Below, one piece after another: positions 1-8,860 of a stretch of DNA of 64,000 bases (the stretch's first letter is position 1; each line of letters starts with the position of its first letter). Source of the DNA: Vibrio sp. SCSIO 43137. Its GTDB lineage: Bacteria > Pseudomonadota > Gammaproteobacteria > Enterobacterales > Vibrionaceae. The stretch spans positions 930,001-994,000 of the forward strand of contig NZ_CP116383.1 in assembly GCF_028201475.1 (NCBI RefSeq), given 5' to 3'. The notes beneath the pieces are model-generated. The model saw nothing but the letters and a program-made list of their open reading frames with translations, had not been told where the DNA came from and ran no database searches. The position numbers and the translations under genes are program-made.

Positions 1-77
1 CTACCACTCTTTTTTACGTCAGCAATGGCCTCTTTTAGCCTTTGGCTTCCTGACGGTATTTGCCGGGAATTTCGGCC
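1..77 (+). pseudogene. MFS transporter gene, 5' fragment before the IS
   Basis: The frame beginning at base 2 is open up to the insertion and reads a hydrophobic stretch ending LTVFAGNFG. After the IS the same frame resumes at 1520 with QSFFLSWYG, so the two pieces belong to one transporter gene. Bases 65-77 are one copy of the target duplication. The true start codon lies upstream of the window or is not recognisable here. Confidence 0.75.
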
Positions 78-90
78 TAATGCCAGTCAG

Positions 91-1413
91 TTAAGCTGAC
101 TGGCATTTTTTGTAAGGGTACTTTTTAGGTTTTTTCCTCATCACTCGAGGATACTTTCTATCTGGTACCTTGTCTGGCAATTCAAACATTCTTAACGTTT
201 CCAGAAGCGTAGCATAGTGCTTCGGAAGGTTACCCGGACTACTGATCGGTATAGTAGTTAGATAAACCATTACATGTCTCGCGCAGTGAGAGAAACTTAA
301 CCTATTTGGATTAACATCATCCATGCCTGAAGCAGCTTCGATCATCGCTATACGAACCAAATTGTAGGCAACAAGTACTCCCCATAGCTCTTGCCGAACC
401 ATGTCTGGCTTTCGACTTCTTAGTGTGTGGGCAGACAATAAAAGGGTTTGTTTTATTTCTCGATAGCCAAGCTCAATTTCCCAACGCTGTTGGTAAAGCT
501 CTACCAGCTCGTTATATTGATATTTCAGCGGATCTGTCAGCGAGCTTAAAACACGATACTCCTGACCATCAATGGTATAACTTGTTAATCTTACGATTAA
601 TTCTTCATTTAAGTCAGAGAACTTTTTTCGTGCCTGAGGAGATGTTTTGATTGATACCAGCCTGTCTCTTTTTCCGAGTTTATGCACTTCAGTGTAAACA
701 AGGTCCTTTTTAGCCGGTATCATCCAGTGCCTTTCTGTTCCCGCCTGAGACCAGCTATTTAACAGGCCAAGTGAATAGTAACCTCTGTCAAATAGGGTTA
801 GTGAGTAATCAGGTGCGTGTTCAATCAGCCTTTCGGCAAGAGTCATTTCGCCAATCTTTCTGGCATCGAAGGCACTGTCCAAAAGCAGATGACTTGATAG
901 CTCCATCAAGCAGCACATGCGCACCTGAGGGTAACTGTTTTCCCCTTGTTTATTGCTATCGGAGCCGAAGAAGTCCCGGTTTTCGGCATTGTCATGGGTA
1001 CGAAAAACGACACCGTCCACTGCAAGCAGGTTAAGTCCACGCCACACTTCAAACTTTTGCTTATTAAAGTGATGAGCAGCCAGAGCCTGAAATGTTTCCT
1101 GCATGGCTTCCACACCTAGCCTCTGCCGGGCTTGAACTAATGCGCTTGGTGCAACTAAATGACGTTTTCCAGGCAAAGATACATCAAGTTTACTGGCTAT
1201 ATCCCAGACGGATTCTTGTCGGAATAAACCCATTCCTACAACTGACCAAACCACAGCCTCCAATGGCAAGCGACGTTTGCGTACAGTTGCAACCCCCGCT
1301 TTTTCAAATGCTTGTGCAAGCAACTCAGGAGAGAGTAGTGAGTTCAACTTGTCTAATGAAGTGAGCTCTTTTACAGAGGAAATAGTTGTATCAAGGAGGG
1401 ACTGAATAGACAT
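91..1413 (-). CDS. IS4-family transposase
   Basis: This 440-residue DDE transposase moves the surrounding element by cutting and rejoining its ends. The first two catalytic aspartates are visible as Asp133 (in [10 protein letters not shown]) and Asp209 (in [10 protein letters not shown]). The third acidic residue is Glu314, inside a textbook Y-(2)-R-(3)-E-(6)-K signature made of Tyr307, Arg310, Glu314 and Lys321. An N-terminal helical DNA-binding region precedes the catalytic core, and the C-terminus is rich in Lys and Arg. The stop codon lies inside the terminal inverted repeat, so coding fills nearly the whole element. No frameshift or internal stop is present. The start ATG is at 1413, immediately after a hairpin and T-tract that may limit expression. 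Confidence 0.95.
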   Translation of the reverse strand: MSIQSLLDTTISSVKELTSLDKLNSLLSPELLAQAFEKAGVATVRKRRLPLEAVVWSVVGMGLFRQESVWDIASKLDVSLPGKRHLVAPSALVQARQRLGVEAMQETFQALAAHHFNKQKFEVWRGLNLLAVDGVVFRTHDNAENRDFFGSDSNKQGENSYPQVRMCCLMELSSHLLLDSAFDARKIGEMTLAERLIEHAPDYSLTLFDRGYYSLGLLNSWSQAGTERHWMIPAKKDLVYTEVHKLGKRDRLVSIKTSPQARKKFSDLNEELIVRLTSYTIDGQEYRVLSSLTDPLKYQYNELVELYQQRWEIELGYREIKQTLLLSAHTLRSRKPDMVRQELWGVLVAYNLVRIAMIEAASGMDDVNPNRLSFSHCARHVMVYLTTIPISSPGNLPKHYATLLETLRMFELPDKVPDRKYPRVMRKKPKKYPYKKCQSA

Positions 1414-1415
1414 AA

Positions 1416-1449
1416 AAAATCCGGCATCAATTACTTGATACCGGATTTT
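1416..1449 (-). terminator. Terminator-like hairpin just before the transposase start
   Basis: Read on the minus strand, a 9-bp AAAATCCGG/CCGGATTTT stem continues after one mismatch into a 5-bp ATCAA/TTGAT stem with a four-base loop. It is followed by a run of T that runs into the start codon of the transposase. A terminator or ribosome-blocking hairpin here would stop outside transcripts from driving transposition. That role is an inference by analogy with protection hairpins known in IS10 and IS50. Confidence 0.6.
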
Positions 1450-1519
1450 GAAGCCTTTTAAGGATCGTTCAACTGATCTATTAAATTTCTTAACTGATCA
1501 GCATTAGGGAATTTCGGCC

Positions 1520-2676
1520 AGTCTTTTTTTCTTAGCTGGTACGGCGCAGATATTCAGCGGGATATTGCGCTAACGGCTTTAGACTACGGCTTTATTTATG
1601 CGGTTGCGACCCTATGCAGCAGCATCACAATTATGTTTGTAGGTGGTGCTGTTGATCGCTGGAATGTGCGGCCATTTGTCACCTTGGTCGCGCTGGTACT
1701 GGCTGCGGCTTGTACGTTGATGGCCAATATACAGAACGAACTGATGCTATTTCTGGCTTTTTACGCTTTGAGGCTGACAGGGCAGGGACTATTACCTCAT
1801 ACCGCTCAGACCACCATGATTCGCTCTTATACCAGCCAGAGAGGCAAAGTCATCAGTATTGCCGGAAGCGGGGTGGCATTTGGTGAAGTTATACTGCCTA
1901 TTGTTGCCGTTACCTTAATTAGCTGGCTAGGCTGGCGTGATAGCTGGATGGCGATAGCTGCCATTATTGTCTTTATTTATCTTCCCGTTGCTTATTACTT
2001 ATTGGCCAAATCAGGCAGTGTTATTGAATTAGTTAAAAAGCCAAATAAGCAAGTTGCATCAGGCTCAAAGGGAGGCCGAAGAGAAGTGCTGAAAGATTGG
2101 CGTTTCTGGGCAATCTTGCCTGCCACTCTGGCGGCACCCTTTGTTGTTACCGGCGTTTTTATACAGCAGAATTATCTGCTGACAGAAAAGCTCTGGTCTG
2201 CCGGGCTGCTGGCTAATAGCTTTATCGCCTATGGCGTAATGCACTGGCTAAGCTCCATGGTTGCCGGTTCTTTGGTGGACAAATACAGTGCCAGAACCAT
2301 GCTGGGCTACTTTATGCTACCGCTGATTTCCGGTTTGTTGGTATTAAGCTATTTTTCACAGAGTTGGTCTGCTCCGCTATTTATGACCTTTTTCGGTATG
2401 GGAATCGGCATCTCTAACCCTGTAGTCAATGCGCTCTGGGCTGAGGTTTACGGTACTGAAAAAATAGGTGCAATTCGCTCTATGATGACCTCCCTGATGA
2501 TTTTCTCCACCGCGGCCGCACCATGGCTGTTTGGTATTTTTATTGAAAACTCTTGGTCAGATAGTGAGTTTTTCGCATTACTGGCAGTGGTTATGATCAT
2601 TGCGTCGGTAATGGTAATACCTGCACAGCGCTCATTTTTGGCATCAAACAGACGTCAGGCAGCCGGACAAGCTTGA
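1520..2676 (+). pseudogene. MFS transporter gene, main 3' part, interrupted by the IS
   Basis: This is most of a major facilitator superfamily permease with about ten visible hydrophobic segments and the loop between helices 2 and 3 (GGAVDRWNVRPF). The first in-frame ATG after the IS is at 1633, but the frame is open back to the insertion and joins the fragment at 1-77 in phase. Removing the IS plus one target copy restores one continuous frame. The piece left after insertion lacks the first membrane helix and is probably non-functional. The substrate cannot be told. The gene ends in TGA at 2674-2676, overlapping the -35 box of the following promoter. Confidence 0.85.
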
Positions 2677-2703
2677 CCTTACCCCAGGGTAAAGCTTTAA
2701 CAT
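2673..2703 (+). promoter_or_regulatory. CueR/MerR-type promoter with 19-bp spacer
   Basis: A TTGACC -35 box (2673-2678) and a TAACAT -10 box (2698-2703) are separated by 19 bp, the over-long spacing typical of MerR-family activated promoters. The spacer holds an imperfect dyad, CCTTACCC then GGGTAAAG. The layout closely resembles the E. coli copA promoter as I remember it. It precedes two small exported proteins, one of a copper-linked family, so copper control is inferred. Confidence 0.6.
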
Positions 2704-2733
2704 AACAGACTTGTTACTCATTGGATCTCAGTA

Positions 2734-3159
2734 ATGATTTCTGCCGCTAAAAAAGTGCTGGCTTATCTGCTCTCTATGTTAATGCTCTTTTCTGTTGTGA
2801 TGACAGAAGCAGTGGCTATTGACTATAGTCAGTCGCCTTTTATTAATCTAGCGGCGGACAATGCACTGATGGATAAAACGCAGATGACTGAATGTGCAGG
2901 GCACCATCAGGATATGAGTGCGGACTGTCATACTGAGCAAGTAGTGCAACATGAAAACACTGGCTGTGTGTCAGGCTGTAATATAGAGATGGCGGATTGT
3001 TGTCTGCCGACACTTCCATTGGTTAATCTGACTAGCTGCCAGACTGAAAAGCTTCAGCAGATCTATTATTTTCTCCCTATGCCAGCCTTGCAATTACAGC
3101 AATGTGCCGGCTATAAATCTCTACAGCTCCGTCCTCCTATACTCGTTTCTCTAACTTAA
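2734..3159 (+). CDS. Small exported Cys/His-rich protein, unknown function
   Basis: The 141-residue product starts with a clear signal peptide (KK, a hydrophobic core, AVA near residue 28). The mature part is rich in Cys, His, Met and acidic residues in CAGHH, DCHTEQ, CVSGC and DCC clusters, which looks suited to binding soft metal ions in the periplasm. I do not recognise a named family with confidence; small CopL/DUF2946-like proteins have a similar look. It follows a CueR-like promoter by about 30 bases and precedes a DUF411 protein on the same strand by 82 bases, so a metal-response unit is likely. The binding role is inferred from composition only. Confidence 0.7.
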   Translation: MISAAKKVLAYLLSMLMLFSVVMTEAVAIDYSQSPFINLAADNALMDKTQMTECAGHHQDMSADCHTEQVVQHENTGCVSGCNIEMADCCLPTLPLVNLTSCQTEKLQQIYYFLPMPALQLQQCAGYKSLQLRPPILVSLT

Positions 3160-3241
3160 AAACATAAATACTCATAACCTATATTTAAGTTAAGGACTCA
3201 CCGTCCTCAAGAGACTCCGTTTTTCGGAGAGGAGAACAACA

Positions 3242-3682
3242 ATGAATTTTAAAAAAATAAGCCTGATCTTTTTACTAAGCCTGACCAGCACAGGTGCTTT
3301 GGCAAACTCTCTGGTGAACTTGTATAAATCACCAAGCTGTGGCTGCTGTACCGTATGGGCCGATATTCTGGAAAAGAAAGGCTTTCAGATAGAGGTTCAC
3401 CATCAGAATCAGTGGAACAGTATTAAGCAAAAGCATGGGTTGCCGTCAGAGTTAGTATCCTGCCACACCGCCATTATTGATGGTTACCTGATTGAAGGCC
3501 ATGTTCCTGCCTCAGAGATAGAGCGCTTATTAGCAGAGAAGCCGGATAATATTGCCGGATTGTCTGCGCCGGGAATGCCGCAATACTCACCGGGTATGGC
3601 CGGAAAAGAGGGAGAGTATAAAGGTTTTGATGTAGTTGCTTTTGATAGTAGTGGTAAAACATGGGTTTATAAAAGTTACTAA
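3242..3682 (+). CDS. DUF411 family periplasmic metal-binding protein
   Basis: This 146-residue protein has a 21-residue signal peptide ending ALA, then the family start LVNLYKSPSCGCCTVWADIL with Cys33, Cys35 and Cys36. The later blocks SCHTAIIDGYLIEGHVPASEI and GLSAPGMP are also typical of DUF411. Members are commonly found beside copper and silver resistance genes, and the thioredoxin-like fold with a CxCC motif suits copper handling. A GGAGAA ribosome site sits just upstream of the ATG. Its likely partner is the Cys/His-rich gene before it. A bidirectional terminator follows. Confidence 0.88.
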   Translation: MNFKKISLIFLLSLTSTGALANSLVNLYKSPSCGCCTVWADILEKKGFQIEVHHQNQWNSIKQKHGLPSELVSCHTAIIDGYLIEGHVPASEIERLLAEKPDNIAGLSAPGMPQYSPGMAGKEGEYKGFDVVAFDSSGKTWVYKSY

Positions 3683-3706
3683 CTGATTTCAAAACAGAAA
3701 AACTAA

Positions 3707-3733
3707 AAAAGCTGGCTTTTAAGGCCAGCTTTT
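3707..3733. terminator. Bidirectional terminator between the DUF411 gene and sodB
   Basis: A perfect 10-bp stem, AAAAGCTGGC (3707-3716) with GCCAGCTTTT (3724-3733), has a seven-base loop. A- and T-rich flanks allow it to act for both convergent genes. Confidence 0.9.
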
Positions 3734-3763
3734 CTCTATCACTTCTGTCTGTTTAGAGTCTGA

Positions 3764-4348
3764 TTACTTTGCCAGATTCTCTTCAACAAATGACCAGTTA
3801 ACCAGTGCCCAGAAACCATTCATATAGTCAGGACGCACGTTACGGTAGTCGATGTAGTAAGCGTGTTCCCACAGGTCAACCGTTAGCAGAGGAGTCACTC
3901 CTTCATCTGTCAGCGGAGTTGCTGCATTAGAAGTGTTTACGATATCCAGAGAACCGTCTGCTTTCTTCACAAGCCATGTCCATGAAGAACCGAAGTTGTT
4001 GATCGCTGAATCAGTGAACTTAGCTTTAAACTCTTCAAATGAGCCGAAAGATGCGTTGATAGCGTCAGCTACTGCACCTGTTGGTTCGCCACCTGCATTC
4101 GGAGCCAGGCAGTGCCAGTAGAAAGTGTGGTTCCAGATTTGAGCTGCGTTGTTGAATACGCCGCCACTTGAAGTCTTGATGATCTCTTCCAGAGATTTAC
4201 CTTCAAACTCAGTACCAGGGATAAGGCCGTTAAGTTTTACAACATAAGTGTTGTGGTGCTTACCGTGGTGAAAATCTAGAGTTTCTGCTGAGATATGTGG
4301 TTCCAGTGCGTCTTTTGCGTAAGGAAGTGCTGGTAGTTCAAATGCCAT
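3764..4348 (-). CDS. sodB: Iron superoxide dismutase SodB
   Basis: This 194-residue cytoplasmic enzyme converts superoxide to oxygen and hydrogen peroxide. The four metal ligands are visible as His27, His74, Asp158 and His162, the last two in [12 protein letters not shown]. The length and the AGGEPTG and [10 protein letters not shown] blocks are those of the iron-dependent group; a manganese enzyme is less likely. A strong ribosome site precedes the ATG at 4348. It is transcribed alone, convergent with the copper-type unit and divergent from grxD, with 275 bases of A/T-rich promoter DNA between. No binding site for a specific regulator was identified. Confidence 0.97.
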   Translation of the reverse strand: MAFELPALPYAKDALEPHISAETLDFHHGKHHNTYVVKLNGLIPGTEFEGKSLEEIIKTSSGGVFNNAAQIWNHTFYWHCLAPNAGGEPTGAVADAINASFGSFEEFKAKFTDSAINNFGSSWTWLVKKADGSLDIVNTSNAATPLTDEGVTPLLTVDLWEHAYYIDYRNVRPDYMNGFWALVNWSFVEENLAK

Positions 4349-4623
4349 TGCCGGATTCTCCTTTGATTTGAAAGAGCTAAGTCTTTCTATTGCTTCCAGT
4401 TTAATTTTAGTTATTCGTCAATTTGACTGACTTGAAGGGTATTTTATCAAGTTTTTACTTTATTAAAACCCCTGTAGGGAAAAAATTCAGTAATTGACTG
4501 AGTTACATGAGTAAAATGAACAGAATTGAGTATAGTTAACCTTACAGATAATGTGCTTTTTATTCTCAGATAAATACGTAGAATGAGAAGCTGAAGTGAA
4601 GTTAACATTCATGTGAGACGACA

Positions 4624-4956
4624 ATGGAAACAATCGACAAAATTAAGAAACAGCTGGAAGAGAATGCCATCCTTTTATATATGAAAGGTTCGCCTAAATT
4701 ACCAAGCTGTGGTTTTTCCTCTCAGGCTGCTCAGGCACTGATGGCTTGTGGTGAAAAATTCGCTTACGTAGATATCCTGCAAAACCCGGATATCCGTGCA
4801 GAGCTACCTGCTTATGCGCAGTGGCCAACCTTCCCGCAGCTTTGGGTTGAAGGTGAACTGATTGGTGGTTGTGACATTATTCTGGAGATGTTCCAGAAAG
4901 GTGAGCTGCAACCTCTGATTAAAGAAGCGGCCGCTAAAGTACAAGACGAAGAGTAA
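4624..4956 (+). CDS. grxD: Monothiol glutaredoxin Grx4
   Basis: The 110-residue protein has the single-cysteine CGFS active site at residues 29-32 (in KLPSCGFSSQA). The WPTFPQLWVEGELIGGCDI block forms the glutathione-binding region. Monothiol glutaredoxins of this type carry a [2Fe-2S] cluster with glutathione and pass it to target proteins, often together with BolA proteins. It is a single-gene unit with its own terminator, divergent from sodB; both relate to iron and oxidative stress, which fits their being neighbours. Length matches the family. Confidence 0.97.
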   Translation: METIDKIKKQLEENAILLYMKGSPKLPSCGFSSQAAQALMACGEKFAYVDILQNPDIRAELPAYAQWPTFPQLWVEGELIGGCDIILEMFQKGELQPLIKEAAAKVQDEE

Positions 4957-4974
4957 GCATTATTGCTGAATGAG

Positions 4975-5001
4975 AAAGCCCGGCTAAGTTAGCCGGGCTT
5001 T
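4975..5001 (+). terminator. Terminator after grxD
   Basis: An 11-bp perfect stem, AAAGCCCGGCT (4975-4985) with AGCCGGGCTTT (4991-5001), has a five-base loop and ends in T residues. Confidence 0.93.
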
Positions 5002-5061
5002 TTAGTTTGATAGCAAATGAATTGCCGTCTGTAGAAGCTCAAGTCCTTTACAGAACCCCTA

Positions 5062-6384
5062 TTAAAGAACCATAGCGGCAATCCAGCCAAAAGCGATAAG
5101 CGGGATATTGTAGTGGATAAAGGTCGGTACTACGGTTTCCCATACGTGTTCGTGCTGACCGTCTGCATTAAGGCCTGATGTCGGGCCAAGAGTCGAGTCA
5201 GATGCCGGAGAACCTGCATCACCCAATGCTGCTGCTGTACCCACAAGAGCAATGGTTGCCATCGGAGAGAAACCAAATGCCGCTGCCAGTGGTACGTAGA
5301 TGGTGGCAAGAATAGGAATGGTAGAGAAAGAAGAACCAATACCCATAGTAACCAGAAGACCAACAACCAGCATCAGCAGGGCTGCCAGAGCTTTGTTATC
5401 ACCAATGCTGGTGGAGAGAGCTTCAACCAGAGTTTCAACACCGCCACTCTGTTTCATTACTGCTGCAAAACCGGCTGCTGAAATCATAATAAAGCCGATC
5501 ATCGCCATCATATGCACACCTTTAGTGAACACATCATGGGTCTCTTTATACTTAATTACGCCACCAAAAGTGAACACCATAAAGCCGGCAAGGCCACCAA
5601 TAATCATAGAGCCTGTGCTTAACTGAGCACCCAGAGCCGCTGCAATTGCCACAAGAGCAACAACAATGTTTCGCTTGTCTACTTCGACTTCAGTATGAAC
5701 CGTTGTCAGTTCTGTCTCTTTATACTCACGTGGCTTACGGTAAGAGAAAAATACCGCAATAAGCAGGCCTGAAATCATTCCCAGTCCCGGAAGAAGCATG
5801 GCAGTAGGAACCTGACTGGCAACTACATCCGGCAAACCATTGTCATGCAGGTTTTTCAGCAGGATATTATTAAGGAAGATACCACCAAAACCGATCGGCA
5901 GAACCATATAAGGTGTTACCAGACCAAAGGTCAGCACACAGGCAACCAGACGACGGTCTATTTTTAGTTTTGCAAATACGCCCAGAAGAGGTGGAATTAA
6001 AATCGGGATAAAGGCGATATGAACAGGAATAACGTTTTGTGAAGACATGGTAACCAGTACCAGTGCACAAATGATGACATACTTAAGTCCTGTTGATGCC
6101 GCTGCGTTTTCGTTTCCGTTAATGCGCTTAATAACGTTCTGGGCAAGCAGATCTGTCAGGCCTGATTTTGAAATAGCGACAGCAAAGGTACCTAACATGG
6201 CATAGCTAAGTGCGATAGTAGCACCGCCGCCTAAACCGCTTTCAAATGCGGAGATTGATTGGTTCAGGTCCATACCTGAAACAAGGCCGCCAACAATAGC
6301 ACTGAAAGTAAGGGCAACAACGACGTTCACCCTCATCAGCGCCAGTAGCAGCATAATACATACTGAAATAACTACCGGATTCAT
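5062..6384 (-). CDS. Na+/H+ antiporter family protein (NhaC-like)
   Basis: The 440-residue protein is an integral membrane carrier with about eleven hydrophobic segments. Conserved-looking polar loops include [30 protein letters not shown] and [26 protein letters not shown]. These features fit the Na+/H+ antiporter (NhaC/Na_H_antiport_2) families, which export sodium in exchange for protons. The start is set at 6384 (MNPVVISVC), because the 25 upstream residues are charged and overlap the end of rnt. It lies 29 bases downstream of rnt on the same strand and is probably co-transcribed with it. The exact substrate is not proven; related families include organic-ion antiporters. Confidence 0.85.
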   Translation of the reverse strand: MNPVVISVCIMLLLALMRVNVVVALTFSAIVGGLVSGMDLNQSISAFESGLGGGATIALSYAMLGTFAVAISKSGLTDLLAQNVIKRINGNENAAASTGLKYVIICALVLVTMSSQNVIPVHIAFIPILIPPLLGVFAKLKIDRRLVACVLTFGLVTPYMVLPIGFGGIFLNNILLKNLHDNGLPDVVASQVPTAMLLPGLGMISGLLIAVFFSYRKPREYKETELTTVHTEVEVDKRNIVVALVAIAAALGAQLSTGSMIIGGLAGFMVFTFGGVIKYKETHDVFTKGVHMMAMIGFIMISAAGFAAVMKQSGGVETLVEALSTSIGDNKALAALLMLVVGLLVTMGIGSSFSTIPILATIYVPLAAAFGFSPMATIALVGTAAALGDAGSPASDSTLGPTSGLNADGQHEHVWETVVPTFIHYNIPLIAFGWIAAMVL

Positions 6385-6413
6385 ATTATTCTCGTTTGAG
6401 TTGTGTTTGTGTT

Positions 6414-7061
6414 TTAGTCTTCGGAATCTGCCAGCGGCCAGCCGCCAAGGGCTTTCCACTTATTGACGATTCCACAGAAAAGCTCTGCGGTTTTTTGCGT
6501 ATCATACAGAGCTGAATGGGCTTCTTTATTGTCAAAGTCCATCCCTGCTGCTTTACACGCTTTGGCCAGAACGGTTTGACCATAAGCTAAACCACTTAGA
6601 GCAGCGGTATCGAAAGTGGCGAAGGGATGAAAAGGGACTCGTTTTAACTTGCAACGTTCACTCGCCTCTTTAACGAAGCTGTGATCGAACGTGGCATTGT
6701 GAGCAACCATAATTGCGCGGCCGCAATCTGCCTGCTTCTGTTCTTTTCTCACCAGTTTATAGATCTCTTTAAGCGCTTCTGCTTCAGAAACAGCGCCACG
6801 CAGAGGGCTGAAAGGATCGCGGATACCGTTAAATTCCAGAGCTTCTTTTTCAAGATTTGCTCCTTCAAACGGTTCAACATGAAAGTGAATTGTGGAAGCC
6901 GGGTGCAGGTCGCCATTGCTGTCCATTTTTAGTGTTACAGCGCAGATTTCTAAAAGTGCATCGGTTTTTGCATTAAATCCTGCGGTTTCTACATCGATGA
7001 CCACCGGAAAGTAACCACGAAAGCGATTTTTTAAGGTGAATTGTTCGTTTTCTACTGTCAT
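6414..7061 (-). CDS. rnt: Ribonuclease T
   Basis: This 215-residue DEDDh 3'-5' exoribonuclease trims the 3' ends of tRNA, 5S and 23S rRNA. The catalytic residues are visible as Asp23 and Glu25 (VVIDVETAG), Asp126 (HNATFDHSF), His182 and Asp187 ([10 protein letters not shown]), each within one position of the E. coli enzyme. The start at 7061 (MTVENEQ) is preferred over an upstream extension, which would encode a non-conserved hydrophobic stretch. The gene is divergent from motY, a pairing known from other vibrios. Confidence 0.96.
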   Translation of the reverse strand: MTVENEQFTLKNRFRGYFPVVIDVETAGFNAKTDALLEICAVTLKMDSNGDLHPASTIHFHVEPFEGANLEKEALEFNGIRDPFSPLRGAVSEAEALKEIYKLVRKEQKQADCGRAIMVAHNATFDHSFVKEASERCKLKRVPFHPFATFDTAALSGLAYGQTVLAKACKAAGMDFDNKEAHSALYDTQKTAELFCGIVNKWKALGGWPLADSED

Positions 7062-7340
7062 GTCTAAAATTATTAGTGTGATAAGGGACGCATTATTGCA
7101 GATTCTTACGCGGAGCAAAATGGTTAAAATCAATTCTGTTAGCACAAGTTAGTAATCGATCGACTCAGGCTGTCAGCAGTAGATAATAATTATTTTACCT
7201 TGATTCACTTTTCTGGCTAACTTTTTGCAGTAGCTTTACCAGAAGTGACAAATTCCATATGGAAGCTAAGCGGAAAGGACAATTATTTCCCTGATTGCGG
7301 CAATAGTTCGCCGTTAGCGAGTTTAAAGAGTTTTATGAGT

Positions 7341-8222
7341 ATGAAAAAAGTGGTTGCCCTCAGTGCATTTATATCGTCTGCCATGATACCTCTGGTATCG
7401 GATGCGGCGGCGATCCGCTATTTAGCGACACCTGAGCAATCTAAATGGGATATGGCAGTTAATACGCCTTTGGAGTGTCGCTTGGTGCACCAGATCCCTA
7501 ACTATGGTCAGGCAGAGTTCTCTTCCGTGGCGAGCAAAAAGATCAATCTCGATTTTGAGCTAAAAATGCGCCGGCCAATGGGAGAAACCCGCAGTGTAAA
7601 CCTTATCTCTATGCCGCCATCGTGGCGTGCCGGCGAGAGTGCCGATCGGATGAATACCATGAAGTTCTTTAAACAGTTTGATGGCTACGTGGGTGGCCAG
7701 ACGGCATGGAGTATTCTTTCAGAGCTGGAGAAAGGTCGCTTGCCGACTTTCAGTTACTCCGACTGGGTAAGCCGCAATCAGCGTATTGAAGTTGGGTTAT
7801 CTTCGGTCACTTTTCAGCAGAAATATAATGATTTTTCTCTCTGTATCAGCAACCTGCTACCTTACAGCTTTGAAGATATATCATTTACCATTCTTCATTA
7901 CAGCCGTAACAGTGAACAGTTAAACAAGGCCTCACAGAAGCGTCTTGCCCAGATTGCAGAGTACGTGAAGTACAATACCGATATTGATCTGGTGTTGATC
8001 TCCACTTATACCGACTCCAGCGGTGATAAAGGGGTAAACCAGAGTCTGTCTGAGCGTCGTGCCATGGTAATGAGAGACTACTTTAAGTCCCTTGGCTTAC
8101 CGGAAAACCGTATTGAGATACAGGGCTATGGTAAACGCAGGCCGATTGCCGATAACGCAACACCGATTGGTAAAGATAAAAACCGTAGGGTGGTTATTTC
8201 GCTGGGCAGAACTCAGGTTTAA
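7341..8222 (+). CDS. motY: Sodium-type flagellar motor protein MotY
   Basis: The 293-residue product has a signal peptide ([18 protein letters not shown], cleavage near residue 23), an N-terminal stator-interacting region, and a C-terminal OmpA-like peptidoglycan-binding domain (from about [10 protein letters not shown] to NRRVVISLG, with [12 protein letters not shown]). MotY forms the T ring with MotX around the polar flagellar basal body and anchors the PomAB stators in vibrios. The length equals the V. alginolyticus protein as I recall it. The start is ATG 7341 or the in-frame ATG six bases earlier (7335), which sits closer to AAAGAG. It is divergent from rnt. No clear sigma-28 promoter was found. 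Confidence 0.95.
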   Translation: MKKVVALSAFISSAMIPLVSDAAAIRYLATPEQSKWDMAVNTPLECRLVHQIPNYGQAEFSSVASKKINLDFELKMRRPMGETRSVNLISMPPSWRAGESADRMNTMKFFKQFDGYVGGQTAWSILSELEKGRLPTFSYSDWVSRNQRIEVGLSSVTFQQKYNDFSLCISNLLPYSFEDISFTILHYSRNSEQLNKASQKRLAQIAEYVKYNTDIDLVLISTYTDSSGDKGVNQSLSERRAMVMRDYFKSLGLPENRIEIQGYGKRRPIADNATPIGKDKNRRVVISLGRTQV

Positions 8223-8239
8223 TTCCGGCCAAATATAAC

Positions 8240-8265
8240 AAAACCGCGCATGTTAGCGCGGTTTT
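8240..8265 (+). terminator. Terminator after motY
   Basis: AAAACCGCGC (8240-8249) pairs with GCGCGGTTTT (8256-8265) around a six-base loop, followed by further T residues. Confidence 0.93.
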
Positions 8266-8306
8266 TTGATCTTGCTTTTCTGATACTGCAGCAGGTAACT
8301 GTCGGG

Positions 8307-8744
8307 TTAGTTTAGCTTAAACTTAGCAATAATTTCGCAGTTACTTACGGTGTTAATGTGTTGAACCCGCTGAGCTATGCTGGTGTCAGGATGCCTTTTC
8401 ATAAAGTTGATTAGCGCCTTCTGACAGCAGCCTAAAGAATCAACAAAGGTACTGCATGAGGTATTCGGGCACTGCGGAACTAACATTAACAGGCGCTCTG
8501 ATGCTAACTGCAAATACTTCAGTTCATACTCCTGATCGCCATGTGTGCGCCAGAAGTTGGCCAGATTATGGCAGGAGATAACGTTAATGGTCAGCAGGTC
8601 ATCAATATCTATCTGCTCTTGGTCAATAAGCATTTCTGACAGATTCAGGGCCTGTTGGTAATGGAGTACACTGCGCAGGAAATCTTTTTCCTGAAGGGCA
8701 ATATCGGCCAGTAGAGTATGTTCTTCCCATTTACTGATTGTCAT
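8307..8744 (-). CDS. Small helical protein, TPR-like (probably the Vibrio DUF2753 family)
   Basis: The 145-residue cytoplasmic protein has no signal peptide. Its N-terminal 40 residues (HTLLADIALQEKDFLRSVLHYQQALNL) look like one tetratricopeptide repeat, followed by further helices and a Cys-rich stretch (PQCPNTSCSTFVDSLGCCQ). I recall a vibrio-restricted family of this size beside motY, usually called DUF2753, but the family name is from memory. A very strong ribosome site (AGGAGG) lies just upstream of the ATG. A Fur-box-like sequence lies 35 bases before the start, so iron repression is possible. Function unknown. Confidence 0.75.
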   Translation of the reverse strand: MTISKWEEHTLLADIALQEKDFLRSVLHYQQALNLSEMLIDQEQIDIDDLLTINVISCHNLANFWRTHGDQEYELKYLQLASERLLMLVPQCPNTSCSTFVDSLGCCQKALINFMKRHPDTSIAQRVQHINTVSNCEIIAKFKLN

Positions 8745-8778
8745 TACGGATCCTCCTGTTATGCAGAAGAATTCTAAA

Positions 8779-8793
8779 TGATAATTATTCTCA
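8779..8793 (-). promoter_or_regulatory. Fur-box-like operator
   Basis: TGATAATTATTCTCA matches the 7-1-7 Fur consensus (TGATAAT-N-ATTATCA) at 13 of 14 positions. It lies in the short promoter region of the 8307-8744 gene. Binding is inferred from sequence only. Confidence 0.6.
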
Positions 8794-8804
8794 TGTAAAT
8801 AAGC

Positions 8805-8835
8805 AAAAAAGCGACCTTTATACCAAGATCGCTTT
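8805..8835 (-). terminator. Terminator after purU
   Basis: On the minus strand a 7-bp AAAGCGA/TCGCTTT stem (8829-8835 with 8808-8814), a 14-base loop and a six-T tail follow the purU stop codon. Confidence 0.75.
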
Positions 8836-8860
8836 AAGAGATAAAAGTGGCTCTGCCGGA

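Larger units (their letters stand above)
78..1506 (-). mobile_element. Complete IS4-family insertion sequence (1429 bp)
   Basis: The element has 18-bp terminal inverted repeats at 78-95 and 1489-1506 that match at 15 of 18 positions, both beginning TAATGC at the outer edge. It is flanked by identical 13-bp copies of GGGAATTTCGGCC at 65-77 and 1507-1519. A 13-bp duplication, ends close to those I recall for IS4 itself, and a single long transposase with a YREK signature place it in the IS4 subgroup. The transposase frame is intact, so the copy may be active. The exact named element cannot be given without a search. Confidence 0.95.

Noticed and set aside
7261..7340. Sigma-28 flagellar promoter for motY (GCCGTTAG at 7310-7317)
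   Set aside because: The -10-like box matches 6 of 8 bases, but no TAAA-type -35 box lies at the right distance.
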